This document shows, in pieces, positions 1 to 11,376 of a stretch of DNA of 64,000 nucleotides. The notes under the pieces were generated by a model, which was given only the letters and a program-made list of their open reading frames with translations, made no database searches and was not told where the DNA came from. The DNA comes from Paraphaeosphaeria minitans (Eukaryota; Ascomycota; Dothideomycetes; Pleosporales; Didymosphaeriaceae), in contig WJXW01000002.1 of NCBI GenBank assembly GCA_015832175.1, positions 3,658,001 through 3,722,000 of the forward strand. Reading direction: 5' to 3'. Within the stretch, counting starts at the first letter, position 1; each line of letters opens with the position of its first letter. Both the position numbers and the translations under genes were made by a program.

Positions 1-1354
1 TCGAGGTCCTTGATCCACTTCTCCCGCTTCTCCACATCCTCCTGCGCCCGGCTTCTCACGCGACTCTCGAACACGTTGACCTCGTTCTTGAACTGCTCTT
101 CCAACTTGGCCAGCTCCGCAATAATCAGACTAGGATCGTGACCCTCCGTATCGGACACAGCGGGATGGCGCGCGAGCCACGCCTCGCGCGGCGCCTGCGA
201 CTCCAAGGCCGCTTTCTGCCGGAGCCAGTGCTCGCCGGCGAAGATGCGGCGGTCGGCCTCGTCGGCGCTCGCGCGAATGCGGTTGTAGGCGATGGCCAGG
301 AGTTGCAGCTCGCGGATGCGGACCTGCTTTTCTGCATTGTCGGGATGCGCAGAGTGCACGAAGGCGTACTGTTTCTGGGAGAGGTGGTGGGCGACGAAGT
401 CTGCTTCTCGGAGGAGGGCGTGTCTTTTGCGCACGCAGTCGTTGATTTCGGACTGGACGGAGGCGGCGTCTAGGGCTTGCAGGTGCTGGGTCCAGTCGGG
501 CGCGGGGATGTAGTACGCGGCGTTTTCGGGGGCGGCGGGGTCTGTGGCAGCGCTGCTATGTTCTGCTGCCGGGGCGGAGAGGATGCCGAATCTCTCGGGA
601 GCGTCGTAGACTTCGGCGGGGAGGTTGTAGGCGCGGAAGACGCCGTTGTGGCGGATGTAGCCTTGGATGAGGGGATCGAAGTTCTGCATGAGCATCTTGT
701 CCCAGAAGATGTGGTGGAATTCTAGCATGCGCCGTCGCCGCTGGCGGTCCAGCTCTTCCATTGCTTTTTGGCGCTCGCCGGTGTACTGAAAGTATGCATG
801 GGATGATATTACTCCCGCGCACGCGCCAATGTTGGTCATGCCCATCATGCGCGTCCACCATGATACGGTAGGTCTCCGCATGAACAGCGTGGGCAGGAAG
901 GCTACGATGCCCGCCGCTGCTCCAGCCAGAGCTCCATCTTCCACGGTATACTGCTCCGTCTTCTCGTAAAGCTTAGGCGGTGCGGGATTCTCAACCGCCT
1001 GCGAAACCACAATAGTCGTGAAGCTCTCATGGTAGTATGCATTGGCAGCCGCGGCCACCCCAATCGCCCACAGTCCCAGTCTCCCCGACGACCTTATGAA
1101 CAGCGCCGCGCCCGAAGCCGTCCTTTTCGGCGTGACGCGCCGCTGGTACCGCGCAGCAAAAGTCGCATAGCCCGCGGCGGCGGCCGTCGAGGAGACGACG
1201 GCGTACTGGAGCGTCGCGTTTGCGCCCAGGGGATCGGGTCTCTTGGGGACGACATGGTGCTGGCCCTCTCCTGCAGTGTTGCCGTCAGCATCGCATCCCC
1301 CACGCGCCACGCAAGCTCCAGCTCACCAGGTGGGATAAACAGTCGCAGCACCAT
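1..1354 (-). CDS. Unknown membrane-associated protein, 5' part (runs off left edge)
   Basis: Two exons are visible: 1354-1327 and 1270 down to the window edge with no stop. The 56-nt intron (1271-1326) has donor GTGAGC, branch CTGAC and acceptor CAG, and joins the frames in phase 1. I start at the ATG at 1354 (MVLRLFIPPG); an in-frame ATG at 1441 would add 29 residues. The protein has two or three short hydrophobic stretches near the N-terminus (AVVSSTAAAAGYATFAA, LGLWAIGVAAAANAYY and AGAAAGIVAFLPTLF) and then a long charged helical region rich in Arg, Glu and Gln. That layout would fit an organelle membrane protein with a soluble coiled tail. I do not recognise the family and infer no function. 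Several overlapping frames here are open only because the DNA is GC-rich. Confidence 0.6.
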
Positions 1355-2347
1355 TGCGCGGCACAGCTGCGCGGGAACATCCGCAGCGCAGGCGGGCACG
1401 CGGTGGGAACAAGCAGCCACCCGCACCGGGGAAAGGTGCAAGGCTGAAGCAGCGATCTCGGCATGGTGTGTGGGCGCAAGGCTGGGCTCGTGACTGGTCT
1501 GCGGTACCGTAGGTACCGTACCTACATCCTTCGCTCAGCTGCAGCCAGACGGAGTCACAGCAAGGTTGTGCGGGGCTCGCATGGGGGCCGGAAGGATCGT
1601 GGAAGGACGGTCTCGGTAGGTATGGGATGTCTGTAGCTGTGCGTGCAGAGCCTGTAGCTTGTCGTCCCGAGGCCTGGATGACTTGTCCACTTGGGCCCCC
1701 GCCGGGCCCCCGCCCTGCTTCGACACGTGATGCGCAGCAACGCGTAGACCGAAGCCTTCAGCGTACCCGGAAGCGTGCAGTAGGTCCGATGCACGTCTAC
1801 CTGGGGCCAAAATGGGAGTTGCCCACGTTGGAAGCACTGGGAGCGTTTGGCCACCACGGTCCGGACGACAAGGACGGAATTCCACCTACGATTGCATTGC
1901 ACTCGAGGCATTAAGCTACCATTCCCACCCTACCACCCTCCCAGTTTCCCAGCCCGAGCAAACCATTCTAAGGCCAGAGCACACGTCCGACACGTATTAA
2001 GTATACAACATGCCAAGTCCAAGTATTCCAAAAACCGCCCCAAGCGAGAGAATACCACAACACCGCGCTAAACTTTGAATGCAGATCCGGGTCCCAAAAA
2101 AATTACGAAATAGGGACAGCAAGACTGACAAAAGAAATATATAACGTGCGCGGGAACGTCGGGAACAGAGCTGGAAATATCATCAGAACACCGACCCACT
2201 ATTAAAACTTCTTGTTCTTGAGCAAACGCAAAAGGCCAGCCTTGAGGTCGGAATCAGAATGGGAACATCGTCCGAATAATCAGACACGAGTTGGGGTGTG
2301 GAATCGTCCCGACCGTCGTTCACAATAACGTGCCCCACGTCGCGATA
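1355..2347. other. Intergenic, no gene seen
   Basis: Divergent-to-tail spacer. It holds the 5' flank of the left-edge gene, a palindromic GGTACC/TAGGTACC patch near 1503-1527, and the 3' flank of the first family 1 gene. The short frames over 1535-1914 lack codon structure and are not believed. Confidence 0.5.
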
Positions 2348-4697
2348 CTATCGCTTGTTGTGCATGAGTATGCGCATGTCTTCGGTCCGAAGGAATTCGA
2401 ATATCCCCTCGTTGAGTCGGTCTAACCCATCCTTGAACAGATTTTCGGTCCCTGCTGTATTCGTCATGATCGTAAATGTGCGACAGAGGACGTCTTCGGT
2501 GCTCAACCCCACAGCATTACTCATGCTCTTCCATTTGAGCCGCATCATCCTCAGATCGTTCAACGCTAGAAGTCGCTCTACCATCTCCGTAGCCGGCACA
2601 GCCGGCGAGTACGCAAAGGTGTGACGAAGTTGCTGAATCTTTCGACGTTCGGTAATCCACGTCAATAGTATCTTGGAATGGAGATCGTAGAGCTGGCCCG
2701 TTTCCTTGCGGTAATGCGCGGTGCCATGGTGCCACAGAGATTCGATCTTGTGCAAAAGTACACTTTCGTCTGGCGGCGACGTTATTCTAGGGAACAGATA
2801 CTGCATTAGAGAGCCCAGGACTTCGCACTGTAGGAGACCAAGATCCAATTCAGCAAACGCCTGAGCAGGCATTTGAGCGGCGTCCTGAAGGTGACTTCTT
2901 GATATGGGCGCGGCATGAGGTGCATAGGCGGTGGGGACTGCTGGTATCAGCGGGGCATTGACCATGTGGTGAGCACGAGTAGCGGGTACAGGCTGGATAT
3001 ACTGCGGTGGCGCTTGTGATGTAGGTCCGGCGCCGTTCTGGGCAATGGGTGCACCGCTCGGACGAGGAGACTGATGCAGATGCGTTGACGGAGCGATGGC
3101 TGGTTGCGCTGGGTGCATCGGCTGAGATGTCACCGATGGCGCGATCGGAGTGCTGGACCTGCTTGATCGCTGCCGGGTAAGGCCCGTACGGTGGTGGTGG
3201 TGGTGCATGATGGGTGTATTTGACCGGCTCGTCGGTTGAGGTTGCGCCTGGATCGTGTGTTGCGATGGAACCGGAGGAGGCTGCACGTGTTGTACTGTAG
3301 GCGAATTCCGAGCGCTGACTCCATTGCCCACCACTGGCGAATTGATCGCTTGGAAGGCGGGCGCTGATGTGGACGCAGTGACGAGAGGTGGCGCCTTTGG
3401 TGGGGTAGACGCTTTTGGCGCCATTGGTCCTCCGTGAAATGGGCTGGAATCGTAGGGACTGCTGTAATTGCGCCCATTTGTTGGCGGCGCAGGGGCAACT
3501 GCGTTCAGTGACGGCGATAGCCTGACCGGAGGCGTCGCATTAATGGACGTGAAGCTCCCGGTGTTGACTGCCGTGAAGCCGTTGGCGGGCGGGGTGGGAT
3601 TGGGCGTCCTCGCTGTACCGTTCAGATCATTGCTCGACAACGTGGTCAGCTGCGGTCTGGTAGAATCGGATGGTGTGGCGCCAGTAGTCGCCGAGTGTCC
3701 TTTGGAGTGGCTGGAAGGGAGGCTTGGCATGGGTGGGACGTTTTGAGAGTTGTCTGAGACAGGCCCGTCGGCAACAAAGGAAATGATGGATTTTCGCGGA
3801 CTGTTCCGCGAGCTGGGCATCGTGTGGCTCTGGTAGCGTTTTGCGGCAGGCGTGACCTCCATCTCGTCACCATCCGAGAGGGACGCATATGCGGAGCTCT
3901 TGCGCTTCTTGCCGTTGACGGGCTTGACAGCGAAGTCGGCTCCGGCCGTCGTGGGACCATCTGCTGTGGACGGCGTGCGCGACTGCGGGGTGTCATTCGG
4001 GGACTGACGCAATGTTAGACTGCGTGGAAATCATGAACGAGGACAAGGGGAAGTGACTACCAGCTGGGCCTTGGGTGGGCTCATGGGGTCGTCCATGTCC
4101 ATGTCAGCGACCGTGTCGTAGTCGTTGGCGCTCGACGGCCGCTTGAGCTTCATGTTTCTGATGTAGTAGCAGGCCTTGATGATGATCCATCGATGCAGGT
4201 GTATCTTGAGACTGGGAGGGTCAGCGGTGCAAAGGTCACGTGCCATGGTGTGCACCTTACATTTCTTTGTCGTCGGCGTCTTCGACGAAGAGGTGGCGGG
4301 GATACGTCTTCTTGGCGGAATCGGGGGTCAGGAGGCAGCTGCGGTCCGTGTTGCGGCCCCAGATGGTGGTGCCAAAGGTCTGCAGCAGGTCCTCAAGCTC
4401 GCGATGCAGGCTGTTGGGGTCGGCGGCAAAGTCCAGCAGTGCGTCGCGCTCCTTGGGCAGCTCCTTGGACAGGCGGGTGACCTCGCCGGACAGCTTGCGG
4501 TACTCGGGGTTGTCGAACTTGGGGATGCCCCGGTTGGTGGTGCTGCTGCTGGCAGACAAGCCGAGGCCCAAGCACTCGGTGACCTCGCGGATGGTTGGAT
4601 TGTGGGAGCTGAAGACGGAGATCCAGCGCGGACGGTCCCAGCGAGCGACGCCCGCGTCGTCCATGTGGGAGGGGGAGTTGCGGGAGCTCTGGCTCAT
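2348..4697 (-). CDS. Family 1 paralogue, copy 1 (unknown function, 747 aa)
   Basis: Exons 4697-4261, 4211-4061 and 4003-2348; introns of 49 nt (GTAAGG, CTGAC, CAG) and 57 nt (GTAGTC, CTAAC, CAG). The protein has three parts. The N-terminal helical module (about 1-215) contains a G-x-x-I-W-G motif at 109-114 and a hydrophobic helix after the first intron (HLHRWIIIKACYYIRN). A Pro/Ser/Thr-rich, probably disordered linker (about 220-575) has a basic KKRK cluster near 228 and five His at about 463-467. The C-terminal helical module has landmarks LLHKIESLW and LLTWITERRK. Both end modules are shared with the next two genes on the same strand, which have the same first-intron position and phase. 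I do not recognise the family. The basic patches and disordered linker would fit a nuclear protein, but that is inference. Confidence 0.75.
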
Positions 4698-4837
4698 GGC
4701 GGCTTGTGCATGGGAGGAGGTGAATGTGGTTGAGTGGGCGTGAGTGATGGCCGAGGGGGATAGACACGGTACACGACGCGAGGGCCCGGCGTTGGTTTGT
4801 TGGGGCAGTATGGATGGGTAATCACGGTAGGCGTGTG

Positions 4838-4916
4838 GGCAGTGGGCAGTGGGCAGTGGGCAGTGGACGGTGGGCAGTGGACGGTGGACAGTGGACGGTG
4901 GGCAGTGGACGGTGGA
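4838..4916. repeat. 7-bp minisatellite (GGGCAGT / GGACGGT)
   Basis: About eleven head-to-tail 7-bp units alternate between GGGCAGT and GGACGGT/GGACAGT. Position is just upstream of family 1 copy 1, so it could lie in its promoter. Confidence 0.85.
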
Positions 4917-4962
4917 CTAGATGGATACCTAGATGCTGGTAACCAGAGGCCAAGAGGCCAGA

Positions 4963-4983
4963 GAGAGAGAGAGAGAGAGAGCG
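4963..4983. repeat. GA dinucleotide microsatellite
   Basis: About ten AG units followed by a short AGCGAGAGC tail; simple sequence only. Confidence 0.8.
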
Positions 4984-6195
4984 AGAGCTAGAAAGGGTTG
5001 CGACGTAGAGGCCGCTAGCGTCACATACACACTGCCGGGCGAAAAGTCAGTCAGGACTCAGCGCAGGAAGAGAAAAAAAAGTTCGAGCAGCATAGACTAG
5101 GTCGCTGAAGTGTCGCCGGTGGCTGTGGCCCGATGCGCATCTGCTGCGTATGAAGCGGCGCTTGTGAAAGTATCCGACGCCTGGCTGACTCGCGCCTCTA
5201 CAGTGTAGGCGGGCCATTGGCTCCCTGGCCCTCCCTTGCTTATCCCACGTACGACGGCAGAGATGAACATGCTCGTTATGCGACCCTTTGCATGCATTTC
5301 ATTTGAGGCTGTATGTACCGTGTACACCCTCCCGCCCTCGCCATGATGCATGCACTCCACTGGACGGGGCGTCAGCCGTCGCAGCCCAGTAACCGCTTCC
5401 GGGAAAATACCTTCTGGGACGGCGTTGCAGGATGCGCGGCTTTTATAAGTTGCAATAGTACACTGTCGGCGACACTGCAAACCGAAGGTTTATTGCCTGT
5501 CGCACGGGTCCGCCATGGTGGAGCTGCGAGCATCGATTCTTGCATGCGATGTGGCACAGTCTTATACTACACACGCCCGCGTCGATGTAACCCCGGGCCA
5601 CTGTACCTGCAATACGGTGTACATTGCGCCCGTAGGTACGGTGTAAGGTACCCTCGCCGCCTCCTGAGTGCATGACAGTGCATGACGGCCCGCAGCCTCC
5701 TGGGTGGCATACACAGTAGGTAGCAGCTCGTAGCCTCCTTCCTGAGTGCATAGCAGCCCGCTCAGGCAGACCCACCGCCCCATAGACGTGAACGCGCCCG
5801 GCCCCGAGGCAGGCAGGCAGGCAGGCACTGGGCAGTGACATGTTTCTCGCACGCTTCATCAAACGCCGCACCAGCCAGCCCGTCCGTCCGAGTCAGAGAT
5901 TGCCCCAATAATAGAAATTGCCCTCGGGACGACTGCCTCGTGAGACGGAATATACGATGACTACTACGCCACCCGCGCCGTATACGTGCGTACACGGACA
6001 GGGGGACTCTGTAGCGGAAAATCCCTCGGTTCACTAGGTACCGCGAGCGCATCCTCCCAACAATTGCCTGTTTTGTGCAGACGCGCACACGAGCACAGAG
6101 GCCTCCACCTCTCCTTGGTTGCAAGTGCATGTGTGCTGCTCGCCCCTACATGCTCTGGATCCTCGGAATAAGCTCCCCGGTGGACTAGACTCCTG

Positions 6196-6660
6196 TGTAG
6201 ACTGTGTAGGCTGTGTAGGCTGTGTAGGCTGTGTAGGCTGTGTAGGCTGTGTAGGCTGTGTAGACTGTGCAGACATTGTAAACTTTGTAAACTTTGTAGA
6301 CTGCGTAGACTTTGTAAACTTTGAAGACTGTGTAGACTGTGCAGACTGTGTAGACTGTGCAGACTGTGTAGACTGTGCAGACTGTGTAGACTGTGCAGAC
6401 TCTGTAGACTGTGCAGACTCTGTAGACTGTGCAGACTCTGTAGACTGTGCAGACTCTGTAGACTGTGCAGACTCTGTAGACTGTGCAGACTCTGTAGACT
6501 GTGCAGACTCTATAGACTGTGCAGACTCTGTAGACTGTGCAGACTCTGTAGACTGTGCAGACTCTGTAGACTGTGCAGACTCTGTAGACTGTGCAGACTC
6601 TGTAGACTGTGCAGACTCTGTAGACTGTGCAGACTCTGTAGACTGTGCAGACTCTGTAAG
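6196..6660. repeat. Nested 9-bp / 18-bp minisatellite
   Basis: The array starts with about eight 9-bp units (CTGTGTAGG), passes through a degenerate stretch (about 6262-6330), and ends in a very regular 18-bp repeat CTGTGCAGACTCTGTAGA, about 14-18 copies, nearly identical. Because the unit length is a multiple of three, several frames stay open right across it on both strands: Asp-Cys-Ala-Asp-Ser-Val on the plus strand and Thr-Glu-Ser-Ala-Gln-Ser on the minus strand. Copy homogeneity points to recent slippage or unequal exchange. Confidence 0.9.
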
Positions 6661-7029
6661 ACTCTGTAGACTGTGTACGTACGGCCGCCGGAAAAGAAGA
6701 GCAAGGAAAAGAGAACGTTTACTCATCCACGGCGGCTAGACCTAAAGCGAGCTCTCGACGTCATCCACATGGACCCTGTGATATTAATTAGGATTTTCAC
6801 AACTGCCCTTGGTGTCACGTCGCTAGTCCTTCTAGCCCCAAACAACCGCCCGTGCGCGCTACGCTACACCTGCTCGACCTCGCAACACACTACCACAGTA
6901 GGCCAGGACTACCTCGACCTCGCAACACACTATCACAGTAGGCCAGGACTACCTACCGTTTGAATAGCAATTCGCCGGAAAAGGATAAAGGCGCCACCCC
7001 TCCAATCAACACGCATGCACGCGCGTGCT

Positions 7030-8841
7030 CTACGAGAAATAGTACACCGTGTCGCCCTCCTGCTCCTTCTCGTAGTTCTCCAGAGCATTGGCCAGCCATT
7101 GCATCAGGCCAACGAATTCCACGCTCTTCCACTGCAGCTCCACCGCGTACTTGTTCCCTGCCAACACCACCAACGCTTGTCGCAGCAGCTCGTCGTGGTC
7201 CGCTCCCGGCCCGGCCACCTGCGCAATGTCCTCGAAGCTGCGGAGGATCTCGCGAGTCGCGCCCATCAGCGTGCGGTGCTGCTCAATGCGGCGCTCGATC
7301 TCGGGTGCTGTAGTCCCTTCCTCGCCCCATCCTAAGCCATGATTAGTACAAGCGCATGGGAAAAACTAGGCGACGTCGGATAAGGCAATAGCCCAGGTAC
7401 GTACGAGTCCCAGCGCGCTGAAGGTCGGCCAAATGCCGTTTTAGTTCGATCCAGGTAAGGAACGCGCGTTCTCGCGCGATAAACGCGGCTACGTTGTCGA
7501 GCATGCGATGGTAATCTGACCGCACGCCATCTCTCCACGTCGTTTCAAGCTGCCGGAGCAGCGCCTCTTCTTCCCACTCCACCTCGGTCTTCTCTTGGTA
7601 CATGTAGTCACGCAGAGCATACAGCGTCTCTACGTCGAGACCCGGGTACGGCACCGCGTTGCCCTGCGCAGAGGGTGCCACGCCCGGAACCGCACAGTGT
7701 CCGTTTGAGGCAGTAGCTTGCGGTGTAAGATCCGACACAAGTCGAGAAATCTCGGCGCCTAGTTGACGGATGCCTGCAACGGAAACCCCTGCCGCTGCCG
7801 CTGCCTGCGATGATGCTTCGGGCGCCGGTGACGCCCGTCGAGGTGCCGCTGCCTGTGTCAATACGTTCACCGCGGGCCAGGACGGTGTACCGATGGCTGC
7901 TTGCGATGACATGCTGCCATTGCGCGATCCGCTGATGCCCACTTCGGCAAGCCGATTCCAAACCCCATCCACCACGTTTTGTGCTTGCGAAGGATGCGAC
8001 GGATGTACCTCCGCCGTCGCACAATGCCCACCGCCCGGCTGGCCTTGCGCTGGACCTATCGGGCTCTGACTCGACTCCGGTGGGGTGCTGACGGCCACTG
8101 ATATAGGGCTGCCTCGCGACGTGGTTTCCGCTTTGTAGAGTTGCACATGCCGAGGATGCTCTGCAACTGGTACGGGAGGAATACTCGTATGCAAGGGGCC
8201 TGGTACACCTGAGTTTGGTGCCAAGGGAACGAATGTTGAGCTTGCACCCTCTTGTGGGACTTCCATCTCGATTCTGGCCCTTTTGTTCTCCTCTTTCTTT
8301 TTCCGTTCCCGATCCAGTCTGTCGCGCGCCAGTATGACATTGATAGCTTTCATTCCAAGCCACCAATGCAGTAATATCCGTATTCTGCTGTTTGTCAGTC
8401 CAACTAAAACGTGAACCCACAACGCAACCAAGCTTACTGTTCACGGTCCTCTTCGTTCTCAAAATAGAGATCTCTGGGGTATAGCTCCTCTTCGACTCCG
8501 GGTTCACCAACGCTGATCAGGTGTTCCCTATCGCTCACTCTTCCCCATATTGCCGAGCCATGCTTTTGCAACAAGCCCTCGACCTGCTCGTTCAGGCTCT
8601 TCTTCTCCGATAAGAACTTCACTAAATCGTCCGACTCTTTCGGGACTGTTGCAACGATGTCACTCATATCCGTGACCAGGTCGCGTACCAACGCGCTCTC
8701 AAAGTTTGTTTTGCCACGTTTGTTCTGGCTCCATTTCGCGCGCAGCCCCAAGCGCTCGATCAATTCGTGCATGCGCAACTTCGATCTGTTCTTCATGATG
8801 TCCAGCCAGTCCTTGGACGTGGCGTAGCCGATTGAGCCCAT
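7030..8841 (-). CDS. Family 1 paralogue, copy 2 (unknown function, about 562 aa)
   Basis: Exons 8841-8438, 8387-7405 and 7331-7030. Intron 1 (50 nt, GTAAGC, CTGAC, CAG) is phase 2 at the same place as in copy 1; intron 2 (73 nt, GTACGT, CTAAT, TAG) is phase 1. An in-frame ATG at 8940 would add 33 residues; I prefer 8841 because it matches the start of the conserved module. G-S-A-I-W-G ends at residue 100, followed by LYPRDLYFENEEDRE and, across the intron, ILLHWWLGMKAINVIL, matching copy 1 (HLHRWIIIKACYYI). A Lys/Arg-rich stretch (DRERKKKEENKRAR) precedes a Pro/Ala/Ser-rich linker. The C-terminal module LLRQLETTW...FLTWIELKR matches LLHKIESLW...LLTWITERR in copy 1. Function unknown; homology to the neighbours is clear by eye. 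Confidence 0.75.
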
Positions 8842-8940
8842 GGTGTTGGCCGCTGTAGAGTTGTCGCAACAACGTAGACTATCGGGTACAGTGTATGTTG
8901 ACGAATTTGTGGGGGGGGAAACAATGACAGGGTAGAGCAT

Positions 8941-9740
8941 TCAAAGGTATTTCGCCCAGTACTGATTACCATTCGCCGCTAAGGAAAGGCAAACGTTACC
9001 ATTGCCCGGCGCGTGGGATGTTTTCTGAGGAATGAACAGTGCGCGATTAGTGTGACGGCCATAGCCCTTGACGGCGCTTTTTTTGATGAGGTCAACCTGC
9101 TTGGTGTTGAGAAAAGAAAGAAATCAGGAGGAGCCATCCTAGGATAGCGCGTTCGGTAATATCTTTAGTAGCCCGCCAAGAGAATTATGCAGATCTTTGT
9201 ACGACGGCGACGGCGAACCAAACATCTGTCAAAATCTGTCGCAGCACTCGATCATTGTTAGTCCATTGCGCGATGCAAAACACGCTCGACAACCAGTACG
9301 GTACCCACACTCAACTGTGTCAGCTGCGTCTCAGTATGATCCAAGCTGGAACGCGCGTGTCGTAGACATTTGAGAATTCATCCAAGCACTACCTAGATAG
9401 GTAGGTAGGCAGGGCCTACCTAGGTAGTTTACATAAACTTTTCATCTCGCCACATCGCATCCCAACTCCCGTGCCCGCCACAGTTTCCTTGAATCTTTTG
9501 CACGGATGCCTCATACCTACACTAAAGCAGATAGGTAATGGCGCGCTTACCAGTACCTACCTGGGCCCGGATTTTCCCCGACACCTAGATACCGGTATAG
9601 TCATAAGCCCTGGGTCGCCACATTGAACCGGCACATACGCCTTAGCCGCTTCTAAACAACGACAGCCCACATCGGGAGAAACCCAAGTATGTGCATGCAT
9701 TCATCTTGAGTCGCAACTGCACCCTTTAGGTGCGCTTCAC
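8941..9740. other. Intergenic, no gene seen
   Basis: AT-richer spacer between family 1 copies 2 and 3. It contains a dense patch of TAGGTAGG/CCTACCTA motifs at about 9388-9432 and again near 9550-9600. No coding signal. Confidence 0.5.
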
Positions 9741-11376
9741 CTACACCCAAAAGTCCATTTTCCAAGAGGACAGCAACTTGTTGTGGGAAATGATATGCTC
9801 CGGAAGGCTTTCGATGAGCATCGGGCTCTCGGCCATCGCTGCGAAGACCCGCGCCAACGAATTGGCAGTGCTTAAGGCCGTCTTGTCTTTTCCATCGTGG
9901 ATTCTCAACGCGATTTGGCCGCATTTCAGAAGTGTTCGATGGATAATGCGACACTTTTCTCCCCCACCGAGCATGTTCTTCCATTGTTCCACCGTGAAGC
10001 GCGGGGTCGGTTGGCCGCCGAAAGGGTGTATCTGACAAGTTTCATTAGCGTACGACTCCATGTTAGAAGTAGACTTACCCCAGTAGCATCAGAGAGTATC
10101 CAGCACCCTTCCCTCCAAGAAAGCCAGCCGTCTAATATACGAGTGGCATGCTCGAATGAGTCCCCAAGAGCTATGCGGAGCTTGTCTTCATCCTGCCTCC
10201 GCAGAGTTTGGATGATCTTGTCCAAGCGCTTGGATGCCACCAACATCGAATTGGCATCGGGGAGTTTGTCGTGGGATTCATCATCCTCGTGACACAGCTC
10301 GCCGTAAAGAGATATTCCCAGGTCCATTCTCATGATTCGCTTGTCCTCTTCCGATACTGGTTCAACCATCAAGGTCCCATTGCTCTCGTTCATTGCGGCG
10401 GTCGAGCTTTCGTCGCTTCACCGGACTGTTTGCTTGCGGAGGGATTGTCGTCGGTCACTGTTATATCAGCTTAAAGGACTGCTTCCAGTACAACAAAGAG
10501 GGTAGGCTTACCATCGCTGGCATTGAACCTCGAATATCGTTTAGATGGACGCCTCCTCTTCTTCGGAGTCCACTCTTCGTCGCTTTCATCAATTGCTTCA
10601 TTGAGCAGTCTGCCTGCTGCGTCGCGCACACGCTTCATGTCCGCGATACGTTCCGACGTCCGGCATAAGACTGCCTGCAACTTATCGGATGGTAGACGAA
10701 AAGTCACTATGTAGCGCGGCACCAATGAGCTTAATCTCTGTGGCTTCGAAGCTTTCGCGCGTGTGCTCCGCGCGAAGACTGGCCTAGGCTCCGCCGCCGC
10801 CCTTGATGCCGGTGGCCCATGGTAGTTATGATAGACGGCGATGGCTTTCATGAACAGCAGGTGCTCGAGTTGGAGAGCGATGCTAACTAAGTCAATGCGC
10901 AACTCGAAACATGGTACAGGAGATTGGGACTTGACTTACAACTTTCGATGTCGTTCGTACTCGTAGAAGAGATTTCCCGCCTCGCTTCCATCCTCAGCGG
11001 TCAATAACTGGGACTTGGGGTTCGAGCTCAGCTTGCGATCTTCAAGAGAATCGCCCCAGATCTGCTCTCCGTGGCTGTCAATCAGGCGCTTAATATCTTT
11101 CGTATAAGTCTGCTTCTCCCATGCTCTCTTGAGCTCTTCGTGGCTGTGATTCGGAAGCTTCTGAGCCATGTCGTCGAGCTCAGCGTAGAGGCGATCGACG
11201 TTTTTGGAAACAAAGACCGGTTTGCCCCTACCACCAGCATTCATTTCGCGGAAACCTAATGCACGGCGGATATGCTGATTATAATGATCCCAGCTTCGAT
11301 TGATCGACTTTTCGAATATCACCTGAAGGTTCGCTTTCCCATAGGTGACCGGATCCATCAACGAAGCTGCCCGCAT
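9741..11376 (-). CDS. Family 1 paralogue, copy 3 (unknown function, about 458 aa)
   Basis: Exons: 11376-10940, 10882-10512, 10356-10079 and 10031-9741. The first intron (57 nt, GTAAGT, TAG) is phase 2 at the same place as in copies 1 and 2; the last (47 nt, GTAAGT, CAG) is phase 0. The middle intron as drawn (10357-10511) is 155 nt, so a small extra exon around 10459-10422 is possible. The first exon is 437 nt, the same length as in copy 1. Conserved landmarks are G-E-Q-I-W-G at 103-108, LLFMKAIAVYHNY after intron 1, a basic cluster KKRRRPSKR, and the helical module LDKIIQTLRR...DGWLSWREG. The long Pro-rich linker of copies 1 and 2 is nearly absent, which makes this the shortest copy. Function unknown. 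Confidence 0.65.

Larger units (their letters stand above)
4698..7029. other. Repeat-rich intergenic region
   Basis: A 2.3-kb spacer between family 1 copies 1 and 2. It holds a 7-bp minisatellite (4838-4916), a GA run (4963-4983), and a large 9/18-bp minisatellite (6196-6660). The direct repeat CCTCGACCTCGCAACACACTA-like is present twice at 6870-6950. No convincing gene; one repeat-coded frame is discussed under findings. Confidence 0.6.

Noticed and set aside
4176..4743. Plus-strand frames over 4176-4743
   Set aside because: Antisense to exon 1 of family 1 copy 1.
6119..6739. 206-codon plus-strand Asp-Cys-Ala-Asp-Ser-Val frame
   Set aside because: Made by an 18-bp minisatellite; no domain and no flanking coding sequence.
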